This document shows, one piece after another, positions 1-8,172 of a stretch of 64,000 bases of DNA (position 1 is its first letter; every line of letters starts with the position of its first letter). Source of the stretch: CAVXDY01 sp963721335 (GTDB lineage: Bacteria; Actinomycetota; Thermoleophilia; Miltoncostaeales; Miltoncostaeaceae); contig CAVRIV010000002.1 of NCBI GenBank assembly GCA_963721335.1, positions 186,001-250,000 on the forward strand. The letters are read 5' to 3'. Under the pieces are notes generated by a model. It made no database searches. It had not been told where the DNA came from and saw only the letters and a list, made by a program, of their open reading frames with translations. The position numbers and the translations under genes are program-made.

Positions 1-53
1 GCGCGAGGGTCGCGGCTGACGGGACCGCCGCTCGCCAGGGTAGGTTTCCGTCC

Positions 54-494
54 GTGACGGTCATCGTGGGATACGACGGATCCGACGGCTCCGGACGTGC
101 GCTCGCTCGCGCGGCCGACGAGGCGCGCTCGCACCACGAGCGGCTCGTCGTGCTCGCGGTGTTCGAGCTTCCGCTGGACCCGAGGGATCCCCGGAACTTC
201 GGGACGCCGGCCAACGAGCCGCGCGACGGCCCGCTCTACGCGCCCCCCCAGATCGTGGAGGCGCTCGACGAGGCCCGCAGGGAGCTGACCTCCTCCCACG
301 CGGACGTGAGCGCCGACTACCTCTGGGCGCCGGGCGAGCCGGGCAACCTGATCGTCGACACGGCCCGTGAGCACAAGGCCCGGCTCATCGTGGTCGGCAC
401 CCACCACCACGGTTTCCTCAGCCGCGTCTTCGGCGCGGACGTGGCCGGTGACGTGCGCCGCGAGGCTGACTGCGAGGTGCTGGTCGTCGAGTAG
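54..494 (+). CDS. Universal stress protein (UspA family), 146 aa
   Basis: The protein is a single alpha/beta Usp domain of normal length. It begins with the typical core strand (VIVGYDGSDGSGRAL) and ends with the Usp C-terminal strand (CEVLVVE). The family's nucleotide-binding signature near residues 113-127 is degenerate: the sequence reads GTHHHGFLSRVFGAD, so the second Gly is His and the usual Ser/Thr after the last Gly is Ala. ATP binding may therefore be weak or lost. It starts with GTG at 54, preceded by a weak AGGGTAGG-type site. It stands alone, with the next gene convergent. Stress-related cytoplasmic function is inferred from the family only. Confidence 0.9.
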   Translation: MTVIVGYDGSDGSGRALARAADEARSHHERLVVLAVFELPLDPRDPRNFGTPANEPRDGPLYAPPQIVEALDEARRELTSSHADVSADYLWAPGEPGNLIVDTAREHKARLIVVGTHHHGFLSRVFGADVAGDVRREADCEVLVVE

Positions 495-529
495 CCCGCG
501 GTGTCTCGTCGGGCGACGCGACCCGGTCC

Positions 530-1468
530 TCAGGGGGCGAGGACCAGAGGGGGCGAGATCGCGTCGAGCACCTCGGAGAGCACGCGCTCGGCGTCTGCGT
601 GCGAGACCTGGCAGGTACCCGCCGCCACGTGTCCACCGCCGCCGTACCGCAGCATGACCGAGCCGATGTCGGCCGGCGAGGTGCGGTCGAAGATCGATCG
701 TCCGACGGCGAGGACGGTGTTCCGCTCCTGCTTGCCCCAGAGCACGTGAATCGAGACCCGGGCCTCGGGGAAGAGCGCGTAGACCATGAACCGGTTGCCG
801 GCGTGGATCGTGCTCTCTCCGCGCAGGTCCACCACGACCACGTCCCGCTCCAGCCGGCTGACCCGCCGCAGCTGCTCGACGAACAGGTCGCTCTGCTCGC
901 GGTAGAGCTGCACCCGCTCCGCCACGTCGGGCAGGGTGAGGATGTCGCCGACCGTCTGGTGCCGCATGCAGGCGTCGATCAGCTGCATCATCAGGTCATA
1001 GTTGGAGATCCGGAAGTCACGGAACCGGCCGAGGCCCGTGCGGCTGTCCATCAGGAAGTTCAGGAGGGTCCAGCCCGACGGGTTGAACACGTCGTCCATC
1101 TCGTACGCCGCCGAGTCGGCCTGGTCCACGGCGTCCATCAGCCCGTGCGGGACGGTCGGGAACCGGCCGGCCCCGCCGAAGTGCTCGTAGACCACGCGGG
1201 CCGCCGAGGCGGCGTCGGCGTCGATGACGTGGTTGGCGGCCGCGCCGCCGAGGCGGAGCGTCTCGGAATGGTGGTGGTCGAACACCAGGTGGGCGCCGGG
1301 GGCGTAGGGGAGGTTGGTGAGGATGTCGCGGTCGGTGATCTCGACGACCCCGTCCTGGACATCCTTGGGGTGCACGAAGGTGATCTCGTCGATGAGGTCG
1401 AGATTGCGCAGGAGCACGGCGCAGACGAGGCCGTCGAAGTCGCTCCGGGTCACCAGTCGATGTTTCAC
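530..1468 (-). CDS. DHH-family phosphoesterase (exopolyphosphatase/NrnA-like), 312 aa
   Basis: Motifs of the DHH superfamily are visible: an N-terminal TRSDFDGLVCA segment (DxDG-type metal site), the DHHH motif near residue 75 and the C-terminal glycine-rich DHHA1 motif GGGGHVAAGTC. Such proteins hydrolyse phosphodiester or polyphosphate bonds with Mn2+; some are oligoribonucleases or pAp phosphatases, and this sequence does not say which. The open frame extends upstream, but GTG at 1468 is preceded by a perfect AGGAGG and begins just before the domain, so I chose it. The FmdE-like gene lies immediately upstream on the same strand, 67 bp away, and is probably co-transcribed. Confidence 0.85.
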   Translation of the reverse strand: MKHRLVTRSDFDGLVCAVLLRNLDLIDEITFVHPKDVQDGVVEITDRDILTNLPYAPGAHLVFDHHHSETLRLGGAAANHVIDADAASAARVVYEHFGGAGRFPTVPHGLMDAVDQADSAAYEMDDVFNPSGWTLLNFLMDSRTGLGRFRDFRISNYDLMMQLIDACMRHQTVGDILTLPDVAERVQLYREQSDLFVEQLRRVSRLERDVVVVDLRGESTIHAGNRFMVYALFPEARVSIHVLWGKQERNTVLAVGRSIFDRTSPADIGSVMLRYGGGGHVAAGTCQVSHADAERVLSEVLDAISPPLVLAP

Positions 1469-1535
1469 AGGGATCCTCCTGAGATCGCGCCGGTTCCTCC
1501 GGCGTGGTAACCCATCGGCGACTCGGGCGGGGTAC

Positions 1536-2063
1536 TCAAGCTCGGCGCCCACGACGCTCATCGGTCACCGCGTAGACCTCGGCGGCCGTCGCCGCCATCA
1601 CCCGCTCGGCCATCTCCAGCTTCCAGCGGGCGAGACGCCGCTCGTCCTCCGGGTCGCGGTCCTCCCTGCGGGTCAGCGCGATGAACTCCTCCGTGACGTA
1701 TCCCTCACGGAGCATCAGGGTCACCGTGCGGTCACGGTGGCCGAGCCGGAAGACGAAGCGCTCGAGCGCGATCCCGCGCTCCGGCCGGGCGAGCGACGGG
1801 TCGACCGCGTACCGGTTCTCGGTCACCGCGCGGGTGGCCAGCTCGAAGGCATCGCGCGCGCCCGGTCCGCCGAAGGCCGTCCGCACCGTGACCTCGCGCC
1901 GCTCCGGTGGCCCGTCCGCGGCGAGCAGCGGCAGCGCCCGCTCCAGCACCTTGAACGCGTGCGCGACGCCGCCGGGAGACCCGGGGCCGTGGTACCTGAT
2001 CATGTCCTCGAACGAGAAGGCGACGGGTCGCCCCTGGTCGAGGAGCGAGATCACGTCGCTCAT
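1536..2063 (-). CDS. Hypothetical protein with FmdE-like pattern, 175 aa
   Basis: I cannot name this protein with certainty. Residues 17-80 follow the pattern of the FmdE domain (an aromatic-His-Gly...PGG segment, a long helix, then a strand with GARDAFELATRAV). The cysteines that bind metal in classical FmdE are missing: the motif reads YHGPGSPGG rather than HGHxCPG, and no Cys is present in the protein. The C-terminal half is charged and helical (EDERRLARWKLEMAERVMAAT). It is soluble, with no signal peptide. It lies directly upstream of the DHH phosphoesterase on the same strand. The FmdE relation is an inference from pattern; a structure prediction would settle it. Confidence 0.6.
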   Translation of the reverse strand: MSDVISLLDQGRPVAFSFEDMIRYHGPGSPGGVAHAFKVLERALPLLAADGPPERREVTVRTAFGGPGARDAFELATRAVTENRYAVDPSLARPERGIALERFVFRLGHRDRTVTLMLREGYVTEEFIALTRREDRDPEDERRLARWKLEMAERVMAATAAEVYAVTDERRGRRA

Positions 2064-2190
2064 CGAACGCGGCCCGCACGGACGGTGTCGAGGGGCCGGT
2101 TCACGACGGTCGATCGTAGTTGCTGGTCTCGGCAGCCGCAGCAGGCCCCGGGAGGGGCGAGCCCCCGTGAGCTAACGGCGGGACCGCGCG

Positions 2191-3642
2191 ATGCCGATGA
2201 CCCCCTCGAGACAGATGCTCAAGCGAATCATTCCATCGGCAGCCCTCGTCGCCGCCGTCTGCGCCGTGCCTCTGATCCTGCTCCTCGTGCTGGGGGGGCG
2301 GCCCGTCGGCTTCACGTCCGACCAGCACTTCGCGGTCGTCCTCGTGGCGGCCCTCTCGGCGACCGCGGCCGCGCTCGCGCTCTTCGTGCTGGGCGCGCAG
2401 AGGGGCGATCGGCGCGCGGTGATCACGGGCGGCGCGTTCCTCGCGATGGCCTCGCTCCTTGCGGTGCACGGCGCCGCCACTCCCGGCTTCCTGGTGGGAC
2501 AGAACGGGATGATCTCCCTGGCGGGCGGCCTGACGCTGCCCGCCGGCGCGGTCCTGCTCCTGGTGAGCGCCCACCCGGCGATGCGCGGCACGGGTCGGGT
2601 GGGTCCGCTGGTGGCCCTGATGGGGGCGGCCGCCGTGGCCGTGCTGATGGTCGGCGGGCTCGGCCTGACGCACCCGCACTCGGTCCCCGGCGTGCCCGAG
2701 CCGCAGAGCAACCTGGCGCTGCTGGCCATCACGATCGGCATCGTCTGCCTCGTCGTCGTGTCGGTGCGCGCGGCGACCACCGTCCTGCTCACCCGTCGCC
2801 CGCGGGACCTCTGCGTGCTCATCGGGCTGGCGGTCCTCATCTGCGCCCTGGTCGCGCAGTACATGTTCGCCTGGGGCGAGGCGGGTTTCTGGATGGGCCA
2901 CACGATGGAGGTCCTCGGGATCGGCCTCGTCGGCTTCCCGGTGGCGCTCGACGCATGGACCGCCGTCCCCTCGCGCCCCCTCGCGGGCGACCTGCGTGTG
3001 GTGGACCTCCTCGCCCGGGAGGAGGCATTCCTGGGGCGCGGGGTGCATGCGCTGCTGCGTCGCCTCGAGGAGAAGGACGAAGCGACCGACGGCCACACCC
3101 GTCGCGTGGCGATGCTCGCCGTCCAGGTGGGCGAGGAGCTCGACCTCCCCGCGACGCGCCTCCGCCGGCTCGCGCTCGGCGGCATCCTCCACGACATCGG
3201 CAAGCTGCGGGTCCCCGACGGCATCCTGAAGAAGCCGGGCCCCCTCACCGACGACGAGTTCCGAGTCATCCGCCGCCACCCCGATTGGGGCGCCGCCCTG
3301 CTGGCGGAGCTCGGCTTCGCGCCGGAGGTCAGGGCGATCGTGCGCGATCACCACGAGCGGCTCGACGGCTCGGGCTATCCGCAGGGCCTCCTCGCACACC
3401 AGCTCAGCCTGTCGGCCCGCATCGTGGCGGTCTGCGACGTCTACGACGCCCTGGTGTCGCCCCGCGTCTACCGTGACGCGTGGCCCGCGACGCGGGCGCT
3501 CGACCTCCTCCGCAGGGAGACGGGTACCGGCTTCTCGCCCGAGTGCGTCGCCGCCCTCGAGCGGGTTCTGGCGCGTGACGCCGCGCTCGTGTCTCAGAAC
3601 ACCGTCACCCCCGCCGCTCCCGCCGTCCTCCTCCCCGTCTGA
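2191..3642 (+). CDS. Membrane-bound HD-GYP domain phosphodiesterase, 483 aa
   Basis: The N-terminal half (residues about 10-260) is a run of seven or eight hydrophobic segments, a membrane sensor of unknown ligand. The C-terminal half is an HD-GYP domain: HDIGKLRVPDGILKKPGPLT near residue 333 and the signature HHERLDGSGYP near residue 389. All core metal ligands expected for a cyclic-di-GMP phosphodiesterase are present. It therefore probably degrades c-di-GMP in response to a membrane or extracytoplasmic signal. Start is ATG at 2191 with no good ribosome site; an alternative start is not obvious. It is monocistronic. A second HD-GYP protein lies at 30.6 kb. Confidence 0.92.
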   Translation: MPMTPSRQMLKRIIPSAALVAAVCAVPLILLLVLGGRPVGFTSDQHFAVVLVAALSATAAALALFVLGAQRGDRRAVITGGAFLAMASLLAVHGAATPGFLVGQNGMISLAGGLTLPAGAVLLLVSAHPAMRGTGRVGPLVALMGAAAVAVLMVGGLGLTHPHSVPGVPEPQSNLALLAITIGIVCLVVVSVRAATTVLLTRRPRDLCVLIGLAVLICALVAQYMFAWGEAGFWMGHTMEVLGIGLVGFPVALDAWTAVPSRPLAGDLRVVDLLAREEAFLGRGVHALLRRLEEKDEATDGHTRRVAMLAVQVGEELDLPATRLRRLALGGILHDIGKLRVPDGILKKPGPLTDDEFRVIRRHPDWGAALLAELGFAPEVRAIVRDHHERLDGSGYPQGLLAHQLSLSARIVAVCDVYDALVSPRVYRDAWPATRALDLLRRETGTGFSPECVAALERVLARDAALVSQNTVTPAAPAVLLPV

Positions 3643-3725
3643 CGGAGGCCCTAGGCCCGAGCCGTCCGCGCCCCTCTAGACTCCGGGTCGTCGAGGAGCC
3701 GAGGACTCGGGAGGGTACGCTCGCC

Positions 3726-3974
3726 ATGCTGTTCCACATCAAGCAAACGCACCTCCCGGAGGACTGTCCGTACGGCAAGGGCGGGTCGCGCTCGCTGTTC
3801 GACTCCGCATCCAAGGACGTGGAGATCCGCGGGTACTGGCTTGCGTTCCCGCAGCACACGATCTACCTCGTTGTCGAAACCGACGACATCGCGAAGCTGC
3901 ATGCGTTCCTGAAGCCGGGCGCGAGCGTCACCACATCGGAGATCACGCCGGTCAGCGACGCGCCCGTCGCCTGA
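3726..3974 (+). CDS. Small DUF3303-like alpha/beta-barrel protein, 82 aa
   Basis: The protein begins MLFHIKQTHLPEDCPYGKGG and ends with a strand before EITPVSD, the pattern of small dimeric ferredoxin-like (DUF3303 / muconolactone isomerase-like) proteins. Members of this group are usually about 85-95 aa and act as dimers; most have no proven function. GGGAGG lies about ten bases before the ATG. It sits alone between the HD-GYP gene and an FAD oxidoreductase, both on the same strand. The 172-bp gap after it shows no feature I can name. Function is unknown. Confidence 0.75.
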   Translation: MLFHIKQTHLPEDCPYGKGGSRSLFDSASKDVEIRGYWLAFPQHTIYLVVETDDIAKLHAFLKPGASVTTSEITPVSDAPVA

Positions 3975-4146
3975 ACCGACCGAGCCATCGCTCCAGGTGC
4001 GCCCGGACGGCAGCGCCCTTGGACGACTTCTCCTCCTGTGCGTCGACAGAGGCCAGGGGTTCGAGGTCACGCTCGTTCCGTACGATGCTGGGCGTGCCCG
4101 CGAACATTCGAGCTCTTGTTCCGGATCGCACCCGATCTGAGCGGTC

Positions 4147-5247
4147 ATGACCCCGCCCAGCCGCATCGTGATCTGCGGGGCGGGGGCCATCGGAGCGTCG
4201 GTCGCCTACTTTCTGGCCCGGCGCGGAGCGCGGCCGTTCGTGGTCGACCGGGCAGGGCCCGGGGCCGCTGCGTCAGGCAGGGCCGCCGGGTTCCTCGCCG
4301 CCGACTGGAACGCCGGGACGCCCCTCGACGCGCTGACGCGCGCGAGCTTCGCACTGCACCGTGAACTCGCGGAGGAGCTCGGGGCGGAGCGGCTCGGCTA
4401 CCGGCCGATGGACGCGCTCATGACCGCGGCGGCCGACGAGGGGGACCTCGAGCGCTACCGGCGCCTGCCCAACCCGGACTGGCTCGACGGCAACGTCGTC
4501 GCTCACGAGGTCATCGGCGGCCCCGAGACGACCGCCCAGGTGAACCCGCTCCAGTTCACCCGGACGCTCCTCGAGACGGCGGTGGAGCGGGGAGCGACGT
4601 TCGCCACCGGCGTCGTCGACGGCATGGCGTTCGCCGGACCGGACGGAGCGGTCAGCGGGGTCTCGATCGACGGAGTCGACCACCCGGCCGACGTGGTTGT
4701 GATGGCTCTCGGGCCGTGGACCAGCCAGGCGCAGCGATGGATGGCACTGCCCCAGGTCTTCGGCACCAAGAGCGCGAGCATCGTCCTCGGCGCCGAGGTG
4801 CCGGCCCAGGCGGTCTTCAGCGAGTTCGTCGGTCGTGACCGGCAGCGGAGCACCATCGAGATGTACCCACGCTCAGGCGGACTCGTCTACGTCGCCGGCC
4901 ATCCCGAGCACGGCGCCCTGCCCGAGGACCCGAATGAGATCACTCCGAGCGACCGGGCGTGCGAGGAGCTCCACCGCATGGCCGGCGTGCACTCGAGCGC
5001 CCTGCGCGACGCCGAGGTGCTCACGCGCTCGGCGTGCTACCGGCCCCTCACCGTGGACGGGATCCCCCTGATCGGCCCGGTCCCCGACGCGCCGGGCGCA
5101 TTCCTCGCGACGGGGCATGCGTCGTGGGGAATCCTCAATGCCCCAGCCACAGGCCGAATGGTCAGCGAGATGATCCTCGACGGCGGGTCGCAGTCGGTCG
5201 ATGCACGCCCGTTCGCCCTGTCTCGTCTTCCCGCTGGGCGCATGTGA
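4147..5247 (+). CDS. FAD-dependent oxidoreductase, DAO (amine/glycine oxidase-like) family, 366 aa
   Basis: An N-terminal Rossmann motif (IVICGAGAIGASVAYFLARR) binds FAD and is followed by the acidic/basic end of strand two (VVDRAGPG). The C-terminus has the family's second FAD contact (RSACYRPLTVDGIPLIGP then TGHASWGILNAPATGRM). Length and layout match D-amino-acid oxidase superfamily flavoenzymes such as glycine, sarcosine or other secondary-amine oxidases. The substrate cannot be read from the sequence. ATG at 4147 is used; no strong ribosome site is seen. The downstream TetR gene is convergent. Confidence 0.88.
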   Translation: MTPPSRIVICGAGAIGASVAYFLARRGARPFVVDRAGPGAAASGRAAGFLAADWNAGTPLDALTRASFALHRELAEELGAERLGYRPMDALMTAAADEGDLERYRRLPNPDWLDGNVVAHEVIGGPETTAQVNPLQFTRTLLETAVERGATFATGVVDGMAFAGPDGAVSGVSIDGVDHPADVVVMALGPWTSQAQRWMALPQVFGTKSASIVLGAEVPAQAVFSEFVGRDRQRSTIEMYPRSGGLVYVAGHPEHGALPEDPNEITPSDRACEELHRMAGVHSSALRDAEVLTRSACYRPLTVDGIPLIGPVPDAPGAFLATGHASWGILNAPATGRMVSEMILDGGSQSVDARPFALSRLPAGRM

Positions 5248-5278
5248 CGGGCGGTACCCGGCGGCGGAAGCGGGGGGC

Positions 5279-5890
5279 TCAGCCGGAGTGCTCGTCGAGG
5301 GCCGCCCTGAGCAATGTCCCGGCCGAGGATCGCATCAGCTCAACGGCCTCCTCGCTCGAAAGCCCACCGACGTCAGTGAGCCAGACGAGGGGCTCAGGGC
5401 CGAGCGTCGCCCGGATCGCCAGGGCGAGGCGGTGGATCTTCGGACCACCGATCCGTGCCCGCAGCGGTTCGAGCGCCTCCTCGATCCAGCCGAGTGCGCG
5501 CCCTCCGCGCAGGAGGAGTGAATCCCGTTCGGCCGGTGATTCGAGTGAGAGGCGCAACGCCGTCCGCAACTCCGGCTCGTTCTCGAGCAGCAGGTTGCCG
5601 AGCCGCTTGGTGACGAGGTCCAGCCGCGCGCCCGGGTCCGAGGGTGGGTCGGGGCCAAGCAGCGATCGAGCTTCGGTCTCGGGATAGGTGGCGACGAGCA
5701 GCGCGCGGCGGTTGGGGAAGTAGCGGTACGCGGTACTCGCGGAGATCTCGGCGCGCTCGGCGGCCTGCTCGACCGTAGGGGTGATGCCCTCGGCCAGCAG
5801 CTCCCGCGTCGCGGCGAGGAGCGCCGCACGCGTGCGCGCCTTCTGGCGCGTCCGCCCCTGGAGCTCGTAGCTGCTTGACGCCCTGTTCAT
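5279..5890 (-). CDS. TetR family transcriptional regulator, 203 aa
   Basis: Residues about 18-65 form a TetR DNA-binding domain: RAALLAATRELLAEG followed by the helix-turn-helix ISASTAYRYFPNRRALLVA. The C-terminal helical ligand domain is divergent, as usual. The gene starts with ATG at 5890, directly against a repeat-containing region (5892-5925) shared with the divergent cupin gene at 5954. That arrangement suggests it represses itself and the cupin gene. Ligand is unknown. Confidence 0.92.
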   Translation of the reverse strand: MNRASSSYELQGRTRQKARTRAALLAATRELLAEGITPTVEQAAERAEISASTAYRYFPNRRALLVATYPETEARSLLGPDPPSDPGARLDLVTKRLGNLLLENEPELRTALRLSLESPAERDSLLLRGGRALGWIEEALEPLRARIGGPKIHRLALAIRATLGPEPLVWLTDVGGLSSEEAVELMRSSAGTLLRAALDEHSG

Positions 5891-5891
5891 G

Positions 5892-5925
5892 GCTAGTCTA
5901 CCCTCATCGTGACTAGTTTACTCCC
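5892..5925. promoter_or_regulatory. Probable TetR operator: two 14-bp direct repeats, 20 bp apart
   Basis: Between the divergent TetR and cupin genes the sequence GCTAGTCTACCCTC (5892-5905) is followed, exactly 20 bp on, by ACTAGTTTACTCCC (5912-5925). Ten of the fourteen positions agree, both carrying CTAGT-TAC. Two-turn spacing places both copies on one DNA face. These AT-containing motifs stand out in very GC-rich surroundings. Role as TetR operator is inferred from position and symmetry. Confidence 0.55.
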
Positions 5926-5953
5926 ATAAGACCACGGGGAAGGGCGGTTCGGC

Positions 5954-6466
5954 GTGAGCGGCAGCGTTCCGATCATCAGGCAGGCGGGTGAGGGCGAGCG
6001 TCTGGGCTGGGCCGGCGGAGGCGTCATCACCATGAAGGCGACCGCCTCCGAGACCGCGGGCGCGCTGATGATGCAGGAGTTCTCAGGCGAGCGCGGCAAG
6101 GTGACGCCGCTGCACCTGCATCCGAACGAGGACGAGGGCCTCTACGTGATCGAGGGGGAGATCCTCGTCCACGTCGACGGCGAGGATCATCGCGTCGCTC
6201 AGGGCGGAATGTTCGTCTGCCCGCGCGGTGTTCCGCACGCGTTCATGGTGACTTCCGAAACGGCCCACCTCCTCGCCTGGCAGACGCCCGGAACCGGCGA
6301 GGCCTTCTATCGGGAGGCGAGTGACCCGGTCGGCGCCCATGCCGGGGACTCGCACCCACCCGACTGGGAGCGGCTGCGCGAAGTGGCGGCGCGCTCGGAC
6401 TCGATCGAGCTGCTCGGCCCGCCCCCGTTCACTGTGACGGCCTCATCCCCCGCGGAGCGTGCCTGA
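5954..6466 (+). CDS. Cupin-domain protein (quercetin-dioxygenase-like), 170 aa
   Basis: A single cupin barrel is visible. Motif 1 contains PLHLHPNEDEGLYVIEGE, with two His and a Glu as likely metal ligands, and motif 2 contains CPRGVPHAFMV with the third His. Proteins of this size are annotated as quercetin 2,3-dioxygenase-like cupins, but substrate cannot be deduced. The start is GTG at 5954. It is divergent from the TetR gene and shares its operator-like repeats, so expression is probably TetR-controlled. A second cupin gene follows 140 bp downstream on the same strand. Confidence 0.85.
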   Translation: MSGSVPIIRQAGEGERLGWAGGGVITMKATASETAGALMMQEFSGERGKVTPLHLHPNEDEGLYVIEGEILVHVDGEDHRVAQGGMFVCPRGVPHAFMVTSETAHLLAWQTPGTGEAFYREASDPVGAHAGDSHPPDWERLREVAARSDSIELLGPPPFTVTASSPAERA

Positions 6467-6606
6467 GCACGAAGGCGGTTCCGCCCGCGGGCGGCGCGAG
6501 GGTTGACACTCCGCGGTCCGGGTTGGGAGGTTGGCGCACCCCGTCAGTCAGGCCGGTCGCCAGACGCGGCCGGCGGGCATCCGCGCCTGCTTCGCGAGGA
6601 GTCACC

Positions 6607-7029
6607 ATGAGGGTGAGCTATGTCCGGCTGTATGCCGATGACGAAGGGGAGTCCCACTTCGAGGACCTGGCGGTGGGCCTCGAGGAGCGCGAGTTCGCGC
6701 CGCCGGCGGCCCCGGCGATGGTGGCGCCGTTCCTCGACGCCTCGGCGACGCTGCTGTTCGGCGTCGGCCCGTCATGGGGGGGAGAAGAGCCTCACCCCAC
6801 TCCGCAACGCCAGATCTTCTGCGTGATGAAGGGCGATTTCGAGGTGACGGTGAGCGACGGCGAGATGCGCGCCTTCTCGCCGGGAGACCTCATCGTGCTC
6901 GACGACACCGACGGCAAGGGGCACTCGACCCGGGTCGTCGGCGGCGAGGACATGGTCCTGTTCGGCGTGGTGCTCGCCGAGCAGTCCCCCTCGACCGAGC
7001 GGACCCCGAGGGCCTCCTCCCAGCCGTAG
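6607..7029 (+). CDS. Cupin-fold small protein, 140 aa
   Basis: The protein resembles a one-domain cupin: a central barrel segment (RQIFCVMKGDFEVTVSDGEMR), then FSPGDLIVLDDTDGKGHSTRVV with the motif-2 His. Motif 1 lacks the usual paired His residues, so metal binding is doubtful. The frame is open upstream to 6523, but ATG at 6607 follows GAGGAG at 6595-6600 with good spacing and begins a coherent strand (MRVSYVRLYADDEGES). It may be read together with the preceding cupin gene. Function is unknown. Confidence 0.75.
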   Translation: MRVSYVRLYADDEGESHFEDLAVGLEEREFAPPAAPAMVAPFLDASATLLFGVGPSWGGEEPHPTPQRQIFCVMKGDFEVTVSDGEMRAFSPGDLIVLDDTDGKGHSTRVVGGEDMVLFGVVLAEQSPSTERTPRASSQP

Positions 7030-7078
7030 CGCCGGTGCGCCGGCGGGGCCTCGGGGATCTTAGGGACCCGTGTGGGGG

Positions 7079-7915
7079 CTACTCGAGCAAGGATTTCGCG
7101 AGCGCCGTCCACGACTCGCGGGGGATGCCCTTCTCGCCCAGGGGCTGTAGGCAGACGTGGTCGGCGCCCGCGTCGAGGTGGGCGCGGACGACGTCGGCGA
7201 TCTGCGCCGCGCTGCCCTGAGGCACGAGGGCGTCGATCAGCCGGTCGGATCCGCCGCCCGCCAGGTCGCTCTCGGTGAACCCCCAGCCCCGCAGGTTCTG
7301 CGTGTAGTTCCGCAGCCCCAGGTACAGCTTCGCGTACTCGCGGGCGACGGCCCTCGCGCGCACCGGGTCGGTGTCAACGACGCACGCGACCTCGGGCGCC
7401 ACGAGAGCGCCGGGGCCGAGCCGCTCACGGGCGGAGCGGGTGTGCTCGACGGGCACGAAGTACGAGTGGGTCCCGGCGGTCCGCTCGCGGGCGAGGTCGA
7501 GCATCCTCGGACTCAGCGCCGCCAGGCAGCGCTCGTCCACCGGGGGCGGACTCGGCGACGCGTCGAGGCCGTCGAGGAACGTCCGCATCGCCGTCAGGGG
7601 CCGGCGGTAGTCGCTCGTCGCCTCCGGGTGCCCGATGCCGATGCCGAGCATGACGCGCCCCGGGAAGTCCGCACGGAGGGCGGCGTCGGCGGCGGCCGCC
7701 TCGCCGGGCTCGTTGCTCCAGACGTTGAGGATGCCGGTTGCGCCGACGAGGCTCGTCGTCGCCTCCAGGATCGGGCGGATGTCGGCGACGTGGGGGGAGC
7801 CGCCCACCCACCACGTGCCATAGCCCAGTTGCTCCACCAGCTTGGCCGCCTCGGGCGCGCGTTCGGCGCCGAACGGCCGGTAGCTGGTCCAGACGCCGAT
7901 CCTCCCGAGGTCCAT
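7079..7915 (-). CDS. LLM-class (F420-dependent type) oxidoreductase, 278 aa
   Basis: The protein is a luciferase-like TIM barrel of the F420-dependent type. It has the N-terminal strand LGRIGVWTSY, the conserved GYGTWWVGGSP loop after helix one, LGIGIGHPE in the middle and the C-terminal QLAD-like helix region (AAQIADVVRAHLDAGADHV). It looks closest to the ~280-aa MSMEG_4141-type family of probable F420-dependent oxidoreductases. The frame continues upstream, but ATG at 7915 starts at the conserved N-terminus. F420 use is a family inference. Downstream gene is convergent. Confidence 0.87.
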   Translation of the reverse strand: MDLGRIGVWTSYRPFGAERAPEAAKLVEQLGYGTWWVGGSPHVADIRPILEATTSLVGATGILNVWSNEPGEAAAADAALRADFPGRVMLGIGIGHPEATSDYRRPLTAMRTFLDGLDASPSPPPVDERCLAALSPRMLDLARERTAGTHSYFVPVEHTRSARERLGPGALVAPEVACVVDTDPVRARAVAREYAKLYLGLRNYTQNLRGWGFTESDLAGGGSDRLIDALVPQGSAAQIADVVRAHLDAGADHVCLQPLGEKGIPRESWTALAKSLLE

Positions 7916-7999
7916 GCCCCGAGTCTGCCAGCAGGATCGCCGGCACACCCGCCGCCTGAGCGAGGGCCCCGCGCGAACCATCGGCTCGTTGTCGAGGGC

Positions 8000-8063
8000 T
8001 CAGGACGACGAACGGACCTTGCGCGATTGAGGTTGAACCCAAACCTGCGAAACCCAAACCTCC
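8000..8063 (-). repeat. Interspersed repeat copy A (with internal doubled AACCCAAACCT)
   Basis: On the minus strand this segment reads GGGTTCAACCTCAATCG followed by CGCAAGGTCCGTTCGTCGT. The 18-base core at 8024-8041 differs at two positions from identical cores at 12638-12655 and 14970-14987. Copies A and C remain similar for about 45 bp beyond the core. Copy A also repeats AACCCAAACCT twice within 8036-8062. A weaker relative lies at 8131-8151 (CGAAGTTGAACGTGAACCC). It fills the 257-bp gap between the LLM oxidoreductase and a methyltransferase and is non-coding. Confidence 0.6.
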
Positions 8064-8172
8064 TGCCTGCTGGCCGAGCGGGAAGGCAGGCGCGAGCGCC
8101 GTCTCCGGTTAGCATGCGCGGACCTCGTGAGATCGAAGTTGAACGTGAACCCCTCCGCTAGCGGGAGGGCCG

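Noticed and set aside
113..494. The Usp protein as a confident ATP-binding stress protein
   Set aside because: Two signature positions are replaced (Gly to His and Ser to Ala), so ATP binding is not claimed.
1314..3476. Very long plus-strand open frame over the DHH, FmdE-like and HD-GYP genes
   Set aside because: Arg/Pro/Gly-rich shadow of real genes in other frames; GC-rich DNA leaves few stops. No domain pattern.
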